Notes: generated by a model from the letters alone, not told the origin. A DNA stretch of 44,034 bases from Mesoaciditoga lauensis cd-1655R = DSM 25116 (GCF_000745455.1 NZ_JQJI01000020.1:1-44034), one strand, 5' to 3'. Positions 35,661-43,856 are shown, numbered from the stretch's first letter. A program made the numbers and translations.

Positions 35661-35722
35661 ATTCTGGCTTTTTATTTCAAATTACAACACAAATCAGGTA
35701 CGCCCAGAATACCGGTCGTACC
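35656..35722 (-). promoter_or_regulatory. trp attenuator: pause hairpin and antiterminator
   Basis: Segment 1 GGTACG (35717-35722) pairs with CGTACC (35697-35702) as the pause hairpin. Between them CCGGTATTCTGG (35704-35715) can instead pair with CCAGAATGCCGG (35656-35667) over 12 bp with one G-U, which would disrupt the terminator stem. The first arm overlaps the last Trp codons of the leader, so a ribosome stalled there would favour the antiterminator. Confidence 0.85.
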
Positions 35723-35765
35723 ACCACCATGCTTTGTTTTCGAAACGGTTCTGAATTCGTGCCAT
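35694..35765 (-). CDS. trpL: Trp-rich leader peptide (trpL-like)
   Basis: A 23-codon frame from ATG 35765 (AGGAG ten bases upstream) to TGA 35694. Residues 13-15 are three consecutive tryptophans (NKAWWWYDRY), encoded by TGG TGG TGG at 35721-35729. Three Trp in a row in a short frame before a terminator and a tryptophan-synthase gene is the classic layout of ribosome-mediated attenuation. It starts only 24 bases after the 3' end of the tRNA-Val gene, so both must share a transcript or the leader promoter lies within the tRNA. Confidence 0.88.
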   Translation of the reverse strand: MARIQNRFENKAWWWYDRYSGRT

Positions 35766-35789
35766 TTTCCGTTTGCTCCTTTTTGATAC

Positions 35790-35864
35790 TGGTGAGTGCG
35801 GCAGGGATTGAACCTGCGACCTCTTCCGCGTCAAGGAAGCGCTCTCCCACTGAGCTACGCACTC
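35790..35864 (-). tRNA. tRNA-Val (anticodon GAC)
   Basis: Acceptor stem GAGTGCG/CGCACTC, D arm GCTC...GAGC, anticodon arm CTTCC-TTGACGC-GGAAG (anticodon GAC, reads GUC/GUU), T arm GCAGG-TTCAATC-CCTGC, discriminator A and an encoded CCA. All stems pair fully. It is the first gene of the unit that continues into the Trp leader. Confidence 0.97.
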
Positions 35865-35881
35865 ATCACCTCAACGATGGA

Positions 35882-35911
35882 ATAATATCATAACAATGGA
35901 ATAAAAGTCAA
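35882..35911 (-). promoter_or_regulatory. promoter of the tRNA-Val/trpL/trpB2 unit
   Basis: -35 TTGACT (35906-35911), 18-base spacer, -10 TATTAT (35882-35887) on the minus strand, about 18 bases before the mature tRNA 5' end. Confidence 0.8.
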
Positions 35912-36128
35912 GAAGTACTTAGGAATTTTAGGCGATGTTGCTTCTCATATGCGTATAAATTGAAAGATCAACCAGCTTTTCATCTGTATTAAGCACACTC
36001 CACAGACATTTTTGTACATCTTCTTAAAATGCCTTCCAGCACTTATGGGTAAAGAGTGAACAGTAAATAGTGAGAAGTGAGAAAAAGTGGTAAACAGTGG
36101 ATAAATATCGTACATTAAGATGGAGAAG

Positions 36129-36227
36129 ACCCCCTACGTCGGCTCCGCCGCCACTTCCCCCATAAATGGGGGCAGACTTTATAAAAATGGCTTTGCTGAC
36201 ACATCCCACACAAGCGGGAGCAGACTT
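36129..36227 (+). repeat. REP-like palindrome, dimeric copy f
   Basis: CCCCCTACGTCGGCTCCGCCGCCACTT in part, then CCCCC-ataaat-GGGGG, GCAGACTT, a spacer TATAAAAATGG and a degenerate second unit ending GCGGGAGCAGACTT. The stretch 35912-36128 before it shows only AGTGAGAAGTGAG-type short repeats and no gene. Confidence 0.75.
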
Positions 36228-36267
36228 ATGCGAAACTTCATCGCTGCTTCACTTTTTAGGAACAGGA

Positions 36268-36512
36268 TTAGAGGCACACAATGTGCCAAGAAAGCGAATC
36301 TGACAGAGTTTTTTCCTCTCTCCCCATTTTTCTTTTCGAAACACTTGCCAACACTTATGAACTCTCCATCTGGAGACTCACAAAAACGAGGTTGGGAAAC
36401 ACACGGATGTGTTGAGAATATTGAGTGCGCTTTGTTTCTTCTTTTTCTTCCCCTTTTTGAAGTTTGTGTCAAAACATATGAAGACGCCATACAAGATGCG
36501 AAATAACAGAGT
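36268..36512 (-). repeat. palindromic element, family C halves with a truncated family B unit between
   Basis: On the minus strand: CTCTGTTATTTCGCATCTTG and CATATGTTTTGACACAAACTTC (36512-36455), then a truncated B unit (36420-36335, CCTCGTTTTTGTGAGTCTCC and TCGAAAAG-side end), then CTCTGTCAGATTCGCTTTCTTGG and GTGCCTC (36317-36268). The same B-C order occurs in the opposite orientation at 43.66-44.03 kb. No coding capacity. Confidence 0.7.
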
Positions 36513-36543
36513 TTCTTCTTTTTTCTTCTTCCTCTTCTCCTTT

Positions 36544-36719
36544 ATCGAAACACTTGCCGGCACTTATGAACTCTCCATCTGAAGACTCATAAAACGAGGT
36601 TGGGAAACACACGGACGTGTTGAGAAAGCGAAGCACTCATGGACGAGTGTCTGAGCGTGCCTCGTTTTTTGAGTCGTAAGATGGGTAAAAGAGTGAATCC
36701 GTGATGGCAGGTGTTTCGA
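36544..36719 (-). repeat. palindromic element, family B, left copy
   Basis: Outer arms TCGAAACACTTGCCGGCAC and (opposite strand) TCGAAACACCTGCCATCAC; second stem TAAAACGAGG / CCTCGTTTTTTGA; inner hairpins CACTCATggacGAGTGT and ACACGgacGTGT. The core GGCACGCTCAGACACTC is shared with family A, while the stem sequences differ by paired substitutions. It mirrors the copy at 43659-43833. Confidence 0.78.
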
Positions 36720-36757
36720 TAAACATTTTTTGCATGTTAAAAATCGCAACTCTCATT

Positions 36758-38035
36758 TCACACATTTTCTGTTATCAACGAGAGCTCTTCATCTCTTGAA
36801 TCATAGTCAAGAATTTCCGCGTACAAGGCGAAATTAACTATCGTTTCGAAAAGTTCTTCTGGACGTTCATTAGGCAATTTTTCCATCAAGAATTCTTCAC
36901 ATTCTTCACGCGTGATCATCTTGTCTTCACTTTTCTCAACCAAATCCACAACGGCTTTTATCAAAGGGATTTTGAGTATTTGTTGTTTGAAAATGATTTT
37001 TCTTTCGTTTATATCAGACTCCAAGAATTTTTTACCCAACGTGGTAAACACCACATCATGGCGTGGTGTTTCAACGAATCCAAGCATTTCCGCAGCTAAC
37101 GCGATGGAAATCGTTTTACCGAAATCGCGCTTTATGTGCTCTGAAAGATCGAATATTTCCAGCCTTCCTTTGTTATCGTCCAAAACTTCCAGAAGCCCTA
37201 TGATCTCACTAACACTCACCAAAGGAATGGGAGCTATTTTCTCGTATATTGTGGATTTTGGAACTTCAGGCATTATGTTTTGCGTCAAGATGTTGTATAT
37301 GATATCCACCGTATTCAAAAACTCAACGGATTTCTGATCTCTTGGAAATGGAAGGGTGTTGTGATATATAGCCTTGACACTACCAGGATTTGATGCAAGT
37401 ATGAATATTTCATCTGCCATGTACACAGCTTCCTGGATGTTGTGCGTTACGATCAATATGTTCGAAAGTCCGGCAGCCCCTTCAGACCAAAAATCTAGCA
37501 CTTCTTCACGGAGGTTTTCAGATGTCAATGCATCCAAAGCACTAAAAGGTTCATCCATACATAAAACCTCTGGAGCCGAAACAAGAGCACGCGCTATGCC
37601 GACCCTTTGCTTCATACCCCCAGAAAGCTCTTTTGGATAAACATCTTCAAACCCTTCTAAACCCACGACGTCTATTATGTGTTCCACTATTTTTTCTTGC
37701 TCTTCGCTTTTAACGTTTCCTTTGAGACCAAGTTCTATGTTTTCTTTAACGGTTTTCCATGGGAAAAGAGCGAAGTTTTGGAAGACCATCGCCATTCTAT
37801 CGTTCACGCCGTTTTGGAGCTTTCCTTTGTAGTAAACCTCACCAGAAGAGGGTTTTAAAAGACCCGTGATAATTCTTAACAGCGTTGATTTTCCACATCC
37901 AGAAGGACCGAGAATTGCCGCAACCTTCCCGCTTTCCAAAGAAAAACTTATATTCTCCAGCGCCGTGAAATAGTTTCCTCCCGGCATTTTGAACTTCATG
38001 TTCACATTTTTCAACTCTATTATCGGTGTACTCAT
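36758..38035 (-). CDS. NitT/TauT-type ABC transporter ATPase with C-terminal AAA-associated domain
   Basis: 425 residues. ATPase domain (1-about 245): Walker A GPSGCGKST, signature LSGGMKQRVGIARAL, Walker B LCMDEPFSALDA, and switch His in VTHNI. The remaining about 180 residues (from ILTQNIMPEVPKS on) form a helical winged-helix-like AAA-associated C-terminal domain known from archaeal and some bacterial members of this family; it may sense a ligand or partner. It starts 10 bases after the permease. It powers the fused permease; the substrate (nitrate, sulfonate, thiamine-precursor or cyanate classes are possible) is unknown. Confidence 0.9.
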   Translation of the reverse strand: MSTPIIELKNVNMKFKMPGGNYFTALENISFSLESGKVAAILGPSGCGKSTLLRIITGLLKPSSGEVYYKGKLQNGVNDRMAMVFQNFALFPWKTVKENIELGLKGNVKSEEQEKIVEHIIDVVGLEGFEDVYPKELSGGMKQRVGIARALVSAPEVLCMDEPFSALDALTSENLREEVLDFWSEGAAGLSNILIVTHNIQEAVYMADEIFILASNPGSVKAIYHNTLPFPRDQKSVEFLNTVDIIYNILTQNIMPEVPKSTIYEKIAPIPLVSVSEIIGLLEVLDDNKGRLEIFDLSEHIKRDFGKTISIALAAEMLGFVETPRHDVVFTTLGKKFLESDINERKIIFKQQILKIPLIKAVVDLVEKSEDKMITREECEEFLMEKLPNERPEELFETIVNFALYAEILDYDSRDEELSLITENV

Positions 38036-38045
38036 TTGAATCCCC

Positions 38046-39728
38046 TCAATTCAAACTAAATTTTTCCATTGCCCATCTTTGCATGGGTCTCCATATCAAA
38101 CGGTTTATTGCCACAACACTCAAAGACATCACAACTATACTTAAAACAAGCAGTTGCATCTTTCCGGAAATCGTCACTTCGTTTATGAAAGCACCTATTC
38201 CCGTTGCTTCTAAAATTTTATGGTTGAACGTCATGTATTCTGTAACAATACTTGCGTTCCACGCACCACCCGCTGCGGTTATCATGCCCGTTATAAGGAA
38301 GGGCAGAACGGTTGGAATATAAAGCGTCGTCCAAACTTTGAATTTGCTCAATTTCAAAATTTCCGCCGCTTCTTTAAGTTGATTTGGTATGGAAGAGGCA
38401 CCTGCTATAACGTTGAATAATATGTACCATTGTGTGCCCAATAACATCAACAGAATGGAACTGTAATTCAAATCGGGAAAAAGCATTACGAACCATGGGT
38501 ATATCATCGGTGCCGGAAATGAAGCCAATATCTGCACTACCGGTTGGATCTTTTTTGAAACGGACACGTTCTTTCCTATCAGTATTCCCACAGGCAACGT
38601 CCAAGCCACGGAAATGGCTACCGCAGCATACACGCGCAGTGCTGTGAGTCCATCTTCAAACAAAATGGTATTTAAATCCATGATGTTTATTTTTCCCATA
38701 AAAGAGAAAAATTTCCACAACATCCATCCACTTATCAGACCCAGAATGGTGTAAAACACCACGCCACCAACTTTGCTTTGTTCTTGTTCGCTCTTTATTG
38801 GAATCGGCTTCACGTATTTTTTTGGAGCCTTGATGTTTGAAAAGAGTGTCCTAAAGAATTTAAGAACGTGGGAATTCCTTAATATGTCCAACACAAATGA
38901 TGTTGGTTCGTCTGCCGAGGCGTTTTCTTCAAATTTAAACTTATCTGACCAGGCCACAACGGGTTTCCAAAAAAACGTATCTATTGCGAGTATCATTAAA
39001 ATCATCGCCAATATCGCGTACAATTCACCGGGAACGTATCCGTTTTCAACAGCCGTTGCCATGTATGAACCTATGCCAGCTATTCTGTAACTTCTTCCGC
39101 CTAATGTGAAAGCTTCACAAACGGAAAGGAAGAACCATCCTCCTGCCATCGACATCATGCTGTTCCATACAAGTCCTGGCATTGCGAAAGGAACTTCAAC
39201 ATCCCAAAATATCCTCCACCCTGAGAGGCCGTATATTTTGGAAGCCTCTATCAGTTCCTGCGGTATGGATTTCAACGATTGGTAAAAGCTGAAAGTCATG
39301 TTCCACACTTGTCCGGTGAATATCATGATTATGGAAGCAATCTCCAGGCCCATAACGCTATGTGGAAAGAGGGCCATCATTCCCAGAACAAGACCTGGCA
39401 AGAAGCCTAAAACAGGGACCGATTGAAAAACGTCCAATAATGGGATGAGAACACGTTCAGCGTATTTGTTACGCGCAGCGGCGTAACCGTAAGCGAAGGT
39501 GAAAACGAGAGACAAACCGTACGCGGCGAAGCCCCGTGCCATTGAAAGAAAAGTGTATCCCACCAGCGAAACAGGGGACAGAGAGATGTTCGTTTGGTAA
39601 ACCAGAGGACCTGTCCAGTTTTTCGCCAGTATGCCAATTCCGTAGGCGAGAAAAGCCATAAAGGAGAGAACTACGATGTCGTAAATCGAAAATGATATGT
39701 TTCTTCCTATTTTTACTGTCCGATTCAT
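38046..39728 (-). CDS. ABC transporter permease with two fused BPD domains (NitT/TauT type)
   Basis: 560 residues: two tandem permease domains, each with its own EAA loop, IEASKIYGLSGWRIFWDVEVP (about residues 158-178; quoted in part) and EAAEILKLSKFKVWTTLYIP (about 470-489), joined by a charged linker near 290-325. One chain therefore replaces the usual homodimer. ATG start with GGGAGG. No substrate-binding protein gene is adjacent, which is unusual for an importer. First gene of the two-gene operon. Confidence 0.9.
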   Translation of the reverse strand: MNRTVKIGRNISFSIYDIVVLSFMAFLAYGIGILAKNWTGPLVYQTNISLSPVSLVGYTFLSMARGFAAYGLSLVFTFAYGYAAARNKYAERVLIPLLDVFQSVPVLGFLPGLVLGMMALFPHSVMGLEIASIIMIFTGQVWNMTFSFYQSLKSIPQELIEASKIYGLSGWRIFWDVEVPFAMPGLVWNSMMSMAGGWFFLSVCEAFTLGGRSYRIAGIGSYMATAVENGYVPGELYAILAMILMILAIDTFFWKPVVAWSDKFKFEENASADEPTSFVLDILRNSHVLKFFRTLFSNIKAPKKYVKPIPIKSEQEQSKVGGVVFYTILGLISGWMLWKFFSFMGKINIMDLNTILFEDGLTALRVYAAVAISVAWTLPVGILIGKNVSVSKKIQPVVQILASFPAPMIYPWFVMLFPDLNYSSILLMLLGTQWYILFNVIAGASSIPNQLKEAAEILKLSKFKVWTTLYIPTVLPFLITGMITAAGGAWNASIVTEYMTFNHKILEATGIGAFINEVTISGKMQLLVLSIVVMSLSVVAINRLIWRPMQRWAMEKFSLN

Positions 39729-39808
39729 CGGTAAGAACCTCCCCAGCCATCCTTCTCACCTCCATAAGAAATAAATAGAGCTTTGAAAAGACCTATTAAC
39801 CAAAATTC

Positions 39809-39838
39809 ATGATAACATTTTAAACTTGCATAAGTCAA
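39809..39838 (-). promoter_or_regulatory. promoter of the fused-permease/ATPase operon
   Basis: -35 TTGACT (39833-39838), 18-base spacer, -10 TATCAT (39809-39814) on the minus strand. It lies in the 186-base space between the two divergent operons. I see no equally good promoter for the plus-strand operon. Confidence 0.7.
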
Positions 39839-39914
39839 CGTTTTTGGAGTATTTTAATAGTGAGAAGCAAAAAGTAAGAAGTGAGTCCTAAGAATGTCAA
39901 AAGGAGGTGGAGAC

Positions 39915-40850
39915 ATGAGGTTCGTAATTTTAGCAGACGCAAACCCAGAGGAATTTGAAAAAGAAACCATCGAAGCTCTAAAAGACTCTTTGGAAATTAC
40001 CGATGAGACACGTATTTTGAATTTCACCCCTCTCTTTTTAAATGAAGTACAAAAAGGTGATGTTGTTTTCAACCTGGCGGTGGGCAAAAGACATGATTTT
40101 GCCCAAGGATTCATAGCCGCTGCATTAGAAAGTTACGGTGTTGAGTTTGTTGGCTCTCCAGCGTATACACATTATGTTTGTTTGGACAAATTCACGGCGA
40201 AATCTTTGTTAAGCGCTTATGGAATTTCCACACCCGCTGGAGCTATCTACGATGGAAAAGAGTGGCGTGGGAAGATTCCAGAACCTCCTTTAATCGTTAA
40301 GCCTTCTTCGGAAGGATCCGGCATAGGAATAGATGAAAAAAGCTTATGTGTTGATTTGGAAAGCGCTAAAAAAGTGGTGAAAGAGAAGTACCAGCAGTTC
40401 AAAGAGCCAATTCTTGTTGAAAAGTATATCGAAGGTAAGGAAATAACCGTGGGAGTATTAGGATTTGGTGGTAAAATAGAAGTGCTACCCCCGTTGGAAA
40501 TTGATTTTTCCAACTTGCCGCAAGGAATTGAAAGATACTACAGCAAACGTGTGAAAGAAGAATATGCACAACAAACTATCTATCGATGCCCAGCCGAACT
40601 GGACGAAGAAACTTTAAAATTTGTCAAGAAAACCGCGATCGAAGTCTTCAAAGTGGTAAGAGCTCGTGATTTTATAAGAATGGATATGAGAGTTTCAGAT
40701 GGAGTTCCTTATGTGATAGAAGTGAATTCACGTCCGGGATTGCATCCGATAATGAGCGATATTCCCAAAATGGTTAAGGCCATTTCCAAAGACTACAAGT
40801 GGTTAATTAAAACGATAACGAGAAGGGCTGTGACATCAATGGAGGTGTGA
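39915..40850 (+). CDS. ATP-grasp ligase (D-Ala-D-Ala ligase-like)
   Basis: 311 residues from the ATG at 39915 (GGAGG seven bases upstream; a start at 39894 lacks a site). ATP-grasp core: LIVKPSSEGSGIGI, LVEKYIEGKEITVGVLGF, RARDFIRMDMRVSDGVPYVIEV (quoted in parts) and NSRPGLHP. Relatives join a carboxyl group to an amine with ATP, as in D-Ala-D-Ala. The N-terminal domain lacks the Ddl signature GGxSxE (it reads DVVFNLAVGKRHDFAQG), so I expect a different substrate. First of three coupled genes with an opine-dehydrogenase-like and a B12 enzyme; one base separates it from the next. Confidence 0.85.
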   Translation: MRFVILADANPEEFEKETIEALKDSLEITDETRILNFTPLFLNEVQKGDVVFNLAVGKRHDFAQGFIAAALESYGVEFVGSPAYTHYVCLDKFTAKSLLSAYGISTPAGAIYDGKEWRGKIPEPPLIVKPSSEGSGIGIDEKSLCVDLESAKKVVKEKYQQFKEPILVEKYIEGKEITVGVLGFGGKIEVLPPLEIDFSNLPQGIERYYSKRVKEEYAQQTIYRCPAELDEETLKFVKKTAIEVFKVVRARDFIRMDMRVSDGVPYVIEVNSRPGLHPIMSDIPKMVKAISKDYKWLIKTITRRAVTSMEV

Positions 40851-40851
40851 A

Positions 40852-41994
40852 ATGGATAAGGTAAAGGAAGAATTCAAAAAAACAAGCAACCCAAATGAAT
40901 TGAATGAAAATTTGGTTTTCGCCGTTATAGGAGCCGGAAATACAGGACAGGCTCTTGCCGGATATTTAACGTACAAGGGCCATAAGGTAAGATTGTACGA
41001 CCGTTCAGCTTGGCGTTTTAAATATCTAAGGCACCACAACATGAATCTGGGAGATGCCTTTTCCAGTTCCCAGCACATAGATGTCATCACCACCGATCTC
41101 AGAAGGGCTGTGGAAGGTGCCGATGTGATAATAATTTCCGTTGTTTCCACGGCACATGCCGAAGTGGCTCAAAAATTATCTCAATTCCTTAAAAATGGAC
41201 AAGTAGTTTTGCTTCATCCAGGAAGAACCGGCGGCGCTTTCATATTCAAAAAAGTCGTTGAAGAGACGAAAAAGGATCTCCGCCTTACCATAGGAGAGTT
41301 CGAAACGTCGTTGTTTGCAACGCGAATAACACAAGAGGGTGCCAAGGTTCGGTATTACGGCGTCAAAAAGAACGTCCATTTGGCGATGATGCCGCCAAAT
41401 GATGCGATTAAAGTATGGCCCCTCATAAAGAACATTTTTCCTCAAGTCGAAATGGCTACAAACGTACTTTACACTTCTCTTAGCAATTATGGAGCCATGC
41501 TACATCCAGCTCCCGTGATATTCAACGTTGGAAGAATAGAAAATGGATTCAGGTACACCCATTACATAGAAGGTATAACGCCCTCCATAGCGAGATTCAT
41601 AGAAAAACTGGATTCCGAGAGAATAAAACTTGGGAAGTGTTTCAACATACGTCTTAGGCCTTTGACCGTTTGGTTGAGTGATGTTTACGGTTCTAAGGGG
41701 AACAACCTTTTCGACCTCTTGCAAAATACGAAAGCTTATCATTCCATTCTTGGGCCGGATACCATTCAGCATAGATATCTCATAGAGGACACCCTTACTG
41801 GATTGGTACCTATGCTTCATCTTGCAAGAAAATGTGAAATTCGTCTCCCTGCTCTAGAAACACTTGTGAACATGATCAACTATCTTGTTGATATCGATGT
41901 GATGGCCTTTGGAAGAAACCTCGAAGACATGGGATTAAGGAAGATGAAAGTAGAAGAGATCATAAAGTACGCTGAAAGTGGGGTGAAAGAATGA
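40852..41994 (+). CDS. NAD/NADP octopine/nopaline-dehydrogenase family protein
   Basis: 380 residues. Rossmann motif at 27-36 (GAGNTGQALA) followed by GHKVRLYDR, then a second helical domain with NYGAMLHPAPVIFNVGRIE (quoted in part), the HP...N element seen in opine dehydrogenases. The family reductively joins an amino acid and a 2-oxo acid, or reverses this. The first about 20 residues are an extra charged segment. GGAGGTG lies just before the ATG, and its end overlaps the B12 gene (ATGA). The pairing with ligase and mutase-like genes suggests biosynthesis or catabolism of an unusual amino-acid derivative. Confidence 0.85.
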   Translation: MDKVKEEFKKTSNPNELNENLVFAVIGAGNTGQALAGYLTYKGHKVRLYDRSAWRFKYLRHHNMNLGDAFSSSQHIDVITTDLRRAVEGADVIIISVVSTAHAEVAQKLSQFLKNGQVVLLHPGRTGGAFIFKKVVEETKKDLRLTIGEFETSLFATRITQEGAKVRYYGVKKNVHLAMMPPNDAIKVWPLIKNIFPQVEMATNVLYTSLSNYGAMLHPAPVIFNVGRIENGFRYTHYIEGITPSIARFIEKLDSERIKLGKCFNIRLRPLTVWLSDVYGSKGNNLFDLLQNTKAYHSILGPDTIQHRYLIEDTLTGLVPMLHLARKCEIRLPALETLVNMINYLVDIDVMAFGRNLEDMGLRKMKVEEIIKYAESGVKE

Positions 41995-43616
41995 AAATCA
42001 TTGGTGCATCTATTGGGAATTGTGTTCATGTGGCGGGTATTTTGTCTTTTTTGGGTTTGGCAAGATCTGTTGGACATGAAGTGATCTTTCTTGGCCCGGC
42101 TGTGCCTGTGGATGAATTGCTGGAAAAGGCACGCGAAGAAGATGCCGATATGGTAGCGATAAGTTACAGGTTAACTCCACAAGTGGCAAAAGAGCTTTTC
42201 AAAGAAATTGAAGAAAAGATACCAAAATACGGTTTGAAAAACAAAACATTCGTGTTTGGTGGGACGTCAAAAGTTGCAGAAGTTGCAAAAGAGTTCTCTT
42301 TCTTTTCTAAGGTGTTTTCAAAAGAAAGCCGCAGAGAGCTTGTCATGTATTTAAAAGGACAAACAAAAGAGAAAAAAGAAAAACTCATGCCTGCTCAAAC
42401 GCTTTTGAAAAGAATAGAGGAAGATGCTCCTTATCCACTTATCAGGCATCATTTTGGACGGCCAACGCTTGAAGAAACGATAAAAGGCATTGGGAAAATG
42501 GCAGAATCTGGCCTTATAGATGTCATTTCGTTAGCGCCAGATCAAAACGCCCAGCAGTACTTTTTTGAGCCTCACAAGATGAAAGCAGAACTTTCAGGGG
42601 CGGGTGGCGTTCCAATAAGAAAAAAGGAAGACTTCATGAAGCTTTACGAGGCTTCAAGGAGAGGAAATTATCCTTTAATGCGTTGTTATGCGGGAACCAC
42701 GCACATAGTTGAGATGGCGAAAATGCTTCATGAAACCATAAACAATGCGTGGGCTGCAATACCACTTTCGTGGTACAACGAATTGGATGGAAGAAGCGAA
42801 AGAAAGTTCGTGGACGCTGTTAGGGAAAATATGGAAGGCATAAAATGGAACGCCTCCCATGGATTACCAGTTGAGATAAACGAGCCCCATCAATGGACAC
42901 TTAGAAGCGCCCACGATACCATATTCGTCACGATGTCATACATAGCGGCTTACGTTGCCAAAAAATTGGGGGTAAAAAATTACGTTTCTCAGTACATGTT
43001 GAACACTCCTCCCGGCGTTAGCTTTGAAATGGATCTTGCAAAGATGTTGGCAGCCAAAAAAATGATAAGTACGTTAGAAGATGAGAACTTCAAAGTTATC
43101 ACAGAAGTAAGACCGGGATTGATGATCTTCCCGTCAGATATGGATGAAGCGAAAGGACAGCTTGGTCTTTCGCTAACCGAGGGGATGTTCTTGAAACCTC
43201 AGATAGTCCATGTCGTCGCCTTCACAGAAGCGGATCATGCTGCAAAAGCGGATGAGATCATTCAGTCGTTGAAAATAGCAAGAAGGGTTGTAGAAGAAAG
43301 TATTGAAGGCCTTCCCGACGTTTCCGAAATCAAAAGCGTCAATCAAAGAGTAGATGAGCTTATTTCCGAGGCCACATACCTGATAAATGAGATCAAAAAA
43401 CTTTCTTCATCCGAAGAACCGTTGTTGGATCCACAAACGTACGACAAAGCTTTGAAAATAGGATATTTGGATACGCCAAATTTCGTGGGTTCAAAAGTTG
43501 GACGTGGAAAGGTCGTAACTGCCATAATAGACGGCAAGTGTGAAGCCATTGATCCTAAAACAGGACACATTTTGAAAGAAAAAGAGAGGATTGAAAAGCT
43601 AAATAGCTCACGTTGA
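41991..43616 (+). CDS. B12-binding mutase-like enzyme (B12 domain plus glutamate-mutase-E-like barrel)
   Basis: 541 residues. N-terminal B12-binding Rossmann domain (about 1-125): CVHVAG matches the DxHxxG motif with the cobalt-ligating His kept but Asp replaced by Cys; SYRL fits SxL; FGGTS fits the GG element. The rest (about 140-480) looks like a TIM barrel of the glutamate-mutase E type (RHHFGRPTLEETIKGI, MRCYAGTTHIVEMAKM, SHGLPVEINEPHQW), followed by a helical tail. In classic glutamate mutase these parts are on two chains (MutS, MutE); here they are fused with B12 first. The reaction is not known. The last three codons and stop (TCA CGT TGA) lie within a sequence like the mobile-element end. 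Confidence 0.75.
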   Translation: MKIIGASIGNCVHVAGILSFLGLARSVGHEVIFLGPAVPVDELLEKAREEDADMVAISYRLTPQVAKELFKEIEEKIPKYGLKNKTFVFGGTSKVAEVAKEFSFFSKVFSKESRRELVMYLKGQTKEKKEKLMPAQTLLKRIEEDAPYPLIRHHFGRPTLEETIKGIGKMAESGLIDVISLAPDQNAQQYFFEPHKMKAELSGAGGVPIRKKEDFMKLYEASRRGNYPLMRCYAGTTHIVEMAKMLHETINNAWAAIPLSWYNELDGRSERKFVDAVRENMEGIKWNASHGLPVEINEPHQWTLRSAHDTIFVTMSYIAAYVAKKLGVKNYVSQYMLNTPPGVSFEMDLAKMLAAKKMISTLEDENFKVITEVRPGLMIFPSDMDEAKGQLGLSLTEGMFLKPQIVHVVAFTEADHAAKADEIIQSLKIARRVVEESIEGLPDVSEIKSVNQRVDELISEATYLINEIKKLSSSEEPLLDPQTYDKALKIGYLDTPNFVGSKVGRGKVVTAIIDGKCEAIDPKTGHILKEKERIEKLNSSR

Positions 43617-43658
43617 GCGTGAAGGAAGGATTTTGATTTCAAATAAAAAGGCGATCTT

Positions 43659-43833
43659 TCGAAACACATGCCATCACGAATTCACTCTTTTATCCATCTT
43701 GCGACTCAAAAAACGAGGCACGCTCAGACACTCATCCATGAGTGCTTCGCTCTCTCAACACATCCGTGTGTTTCCCAACCTCGTTTTTGTGAGTCTCCAG
43801 ATGGCGAGTTCATAAGTGCTGGCAAGTGTTTCG
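43659..43833 (+). repeat. palindromic element, family B, right copy
   Basis: TCGAAACACATGCCATCAC at the left pairs with GTGCTGGCAAGTGTTTCGA at the right; the second stem is ACTCAAAAAACGAGG / CCTCGTTTTTGTGAGT; inner hairpins are CACTCAT-cc-ATGAGTG and ACACatccGTGTGT. It is the mirror of the copy at 36544-36719. Confidence 0.8.
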
Positions 43834-43856
43834 ATAAGGGAAGAGGGAAGAAAAAA

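Noticed and set aside
35677-35862. 61-codon minus-strand frame through the tRNA-Val gene
   Set aside because: It reads through the tRNA and overlaps the Trp leader in another frame; the tRNA fold and the WWW leader explain the sequence.
39829-39860. Plus-strand promoter for the ATP-grasp/B12 operon (TTGCAT with TATTTT)
   Set aside because: Both boxes match poorly; I could not support a promoter on this strand.
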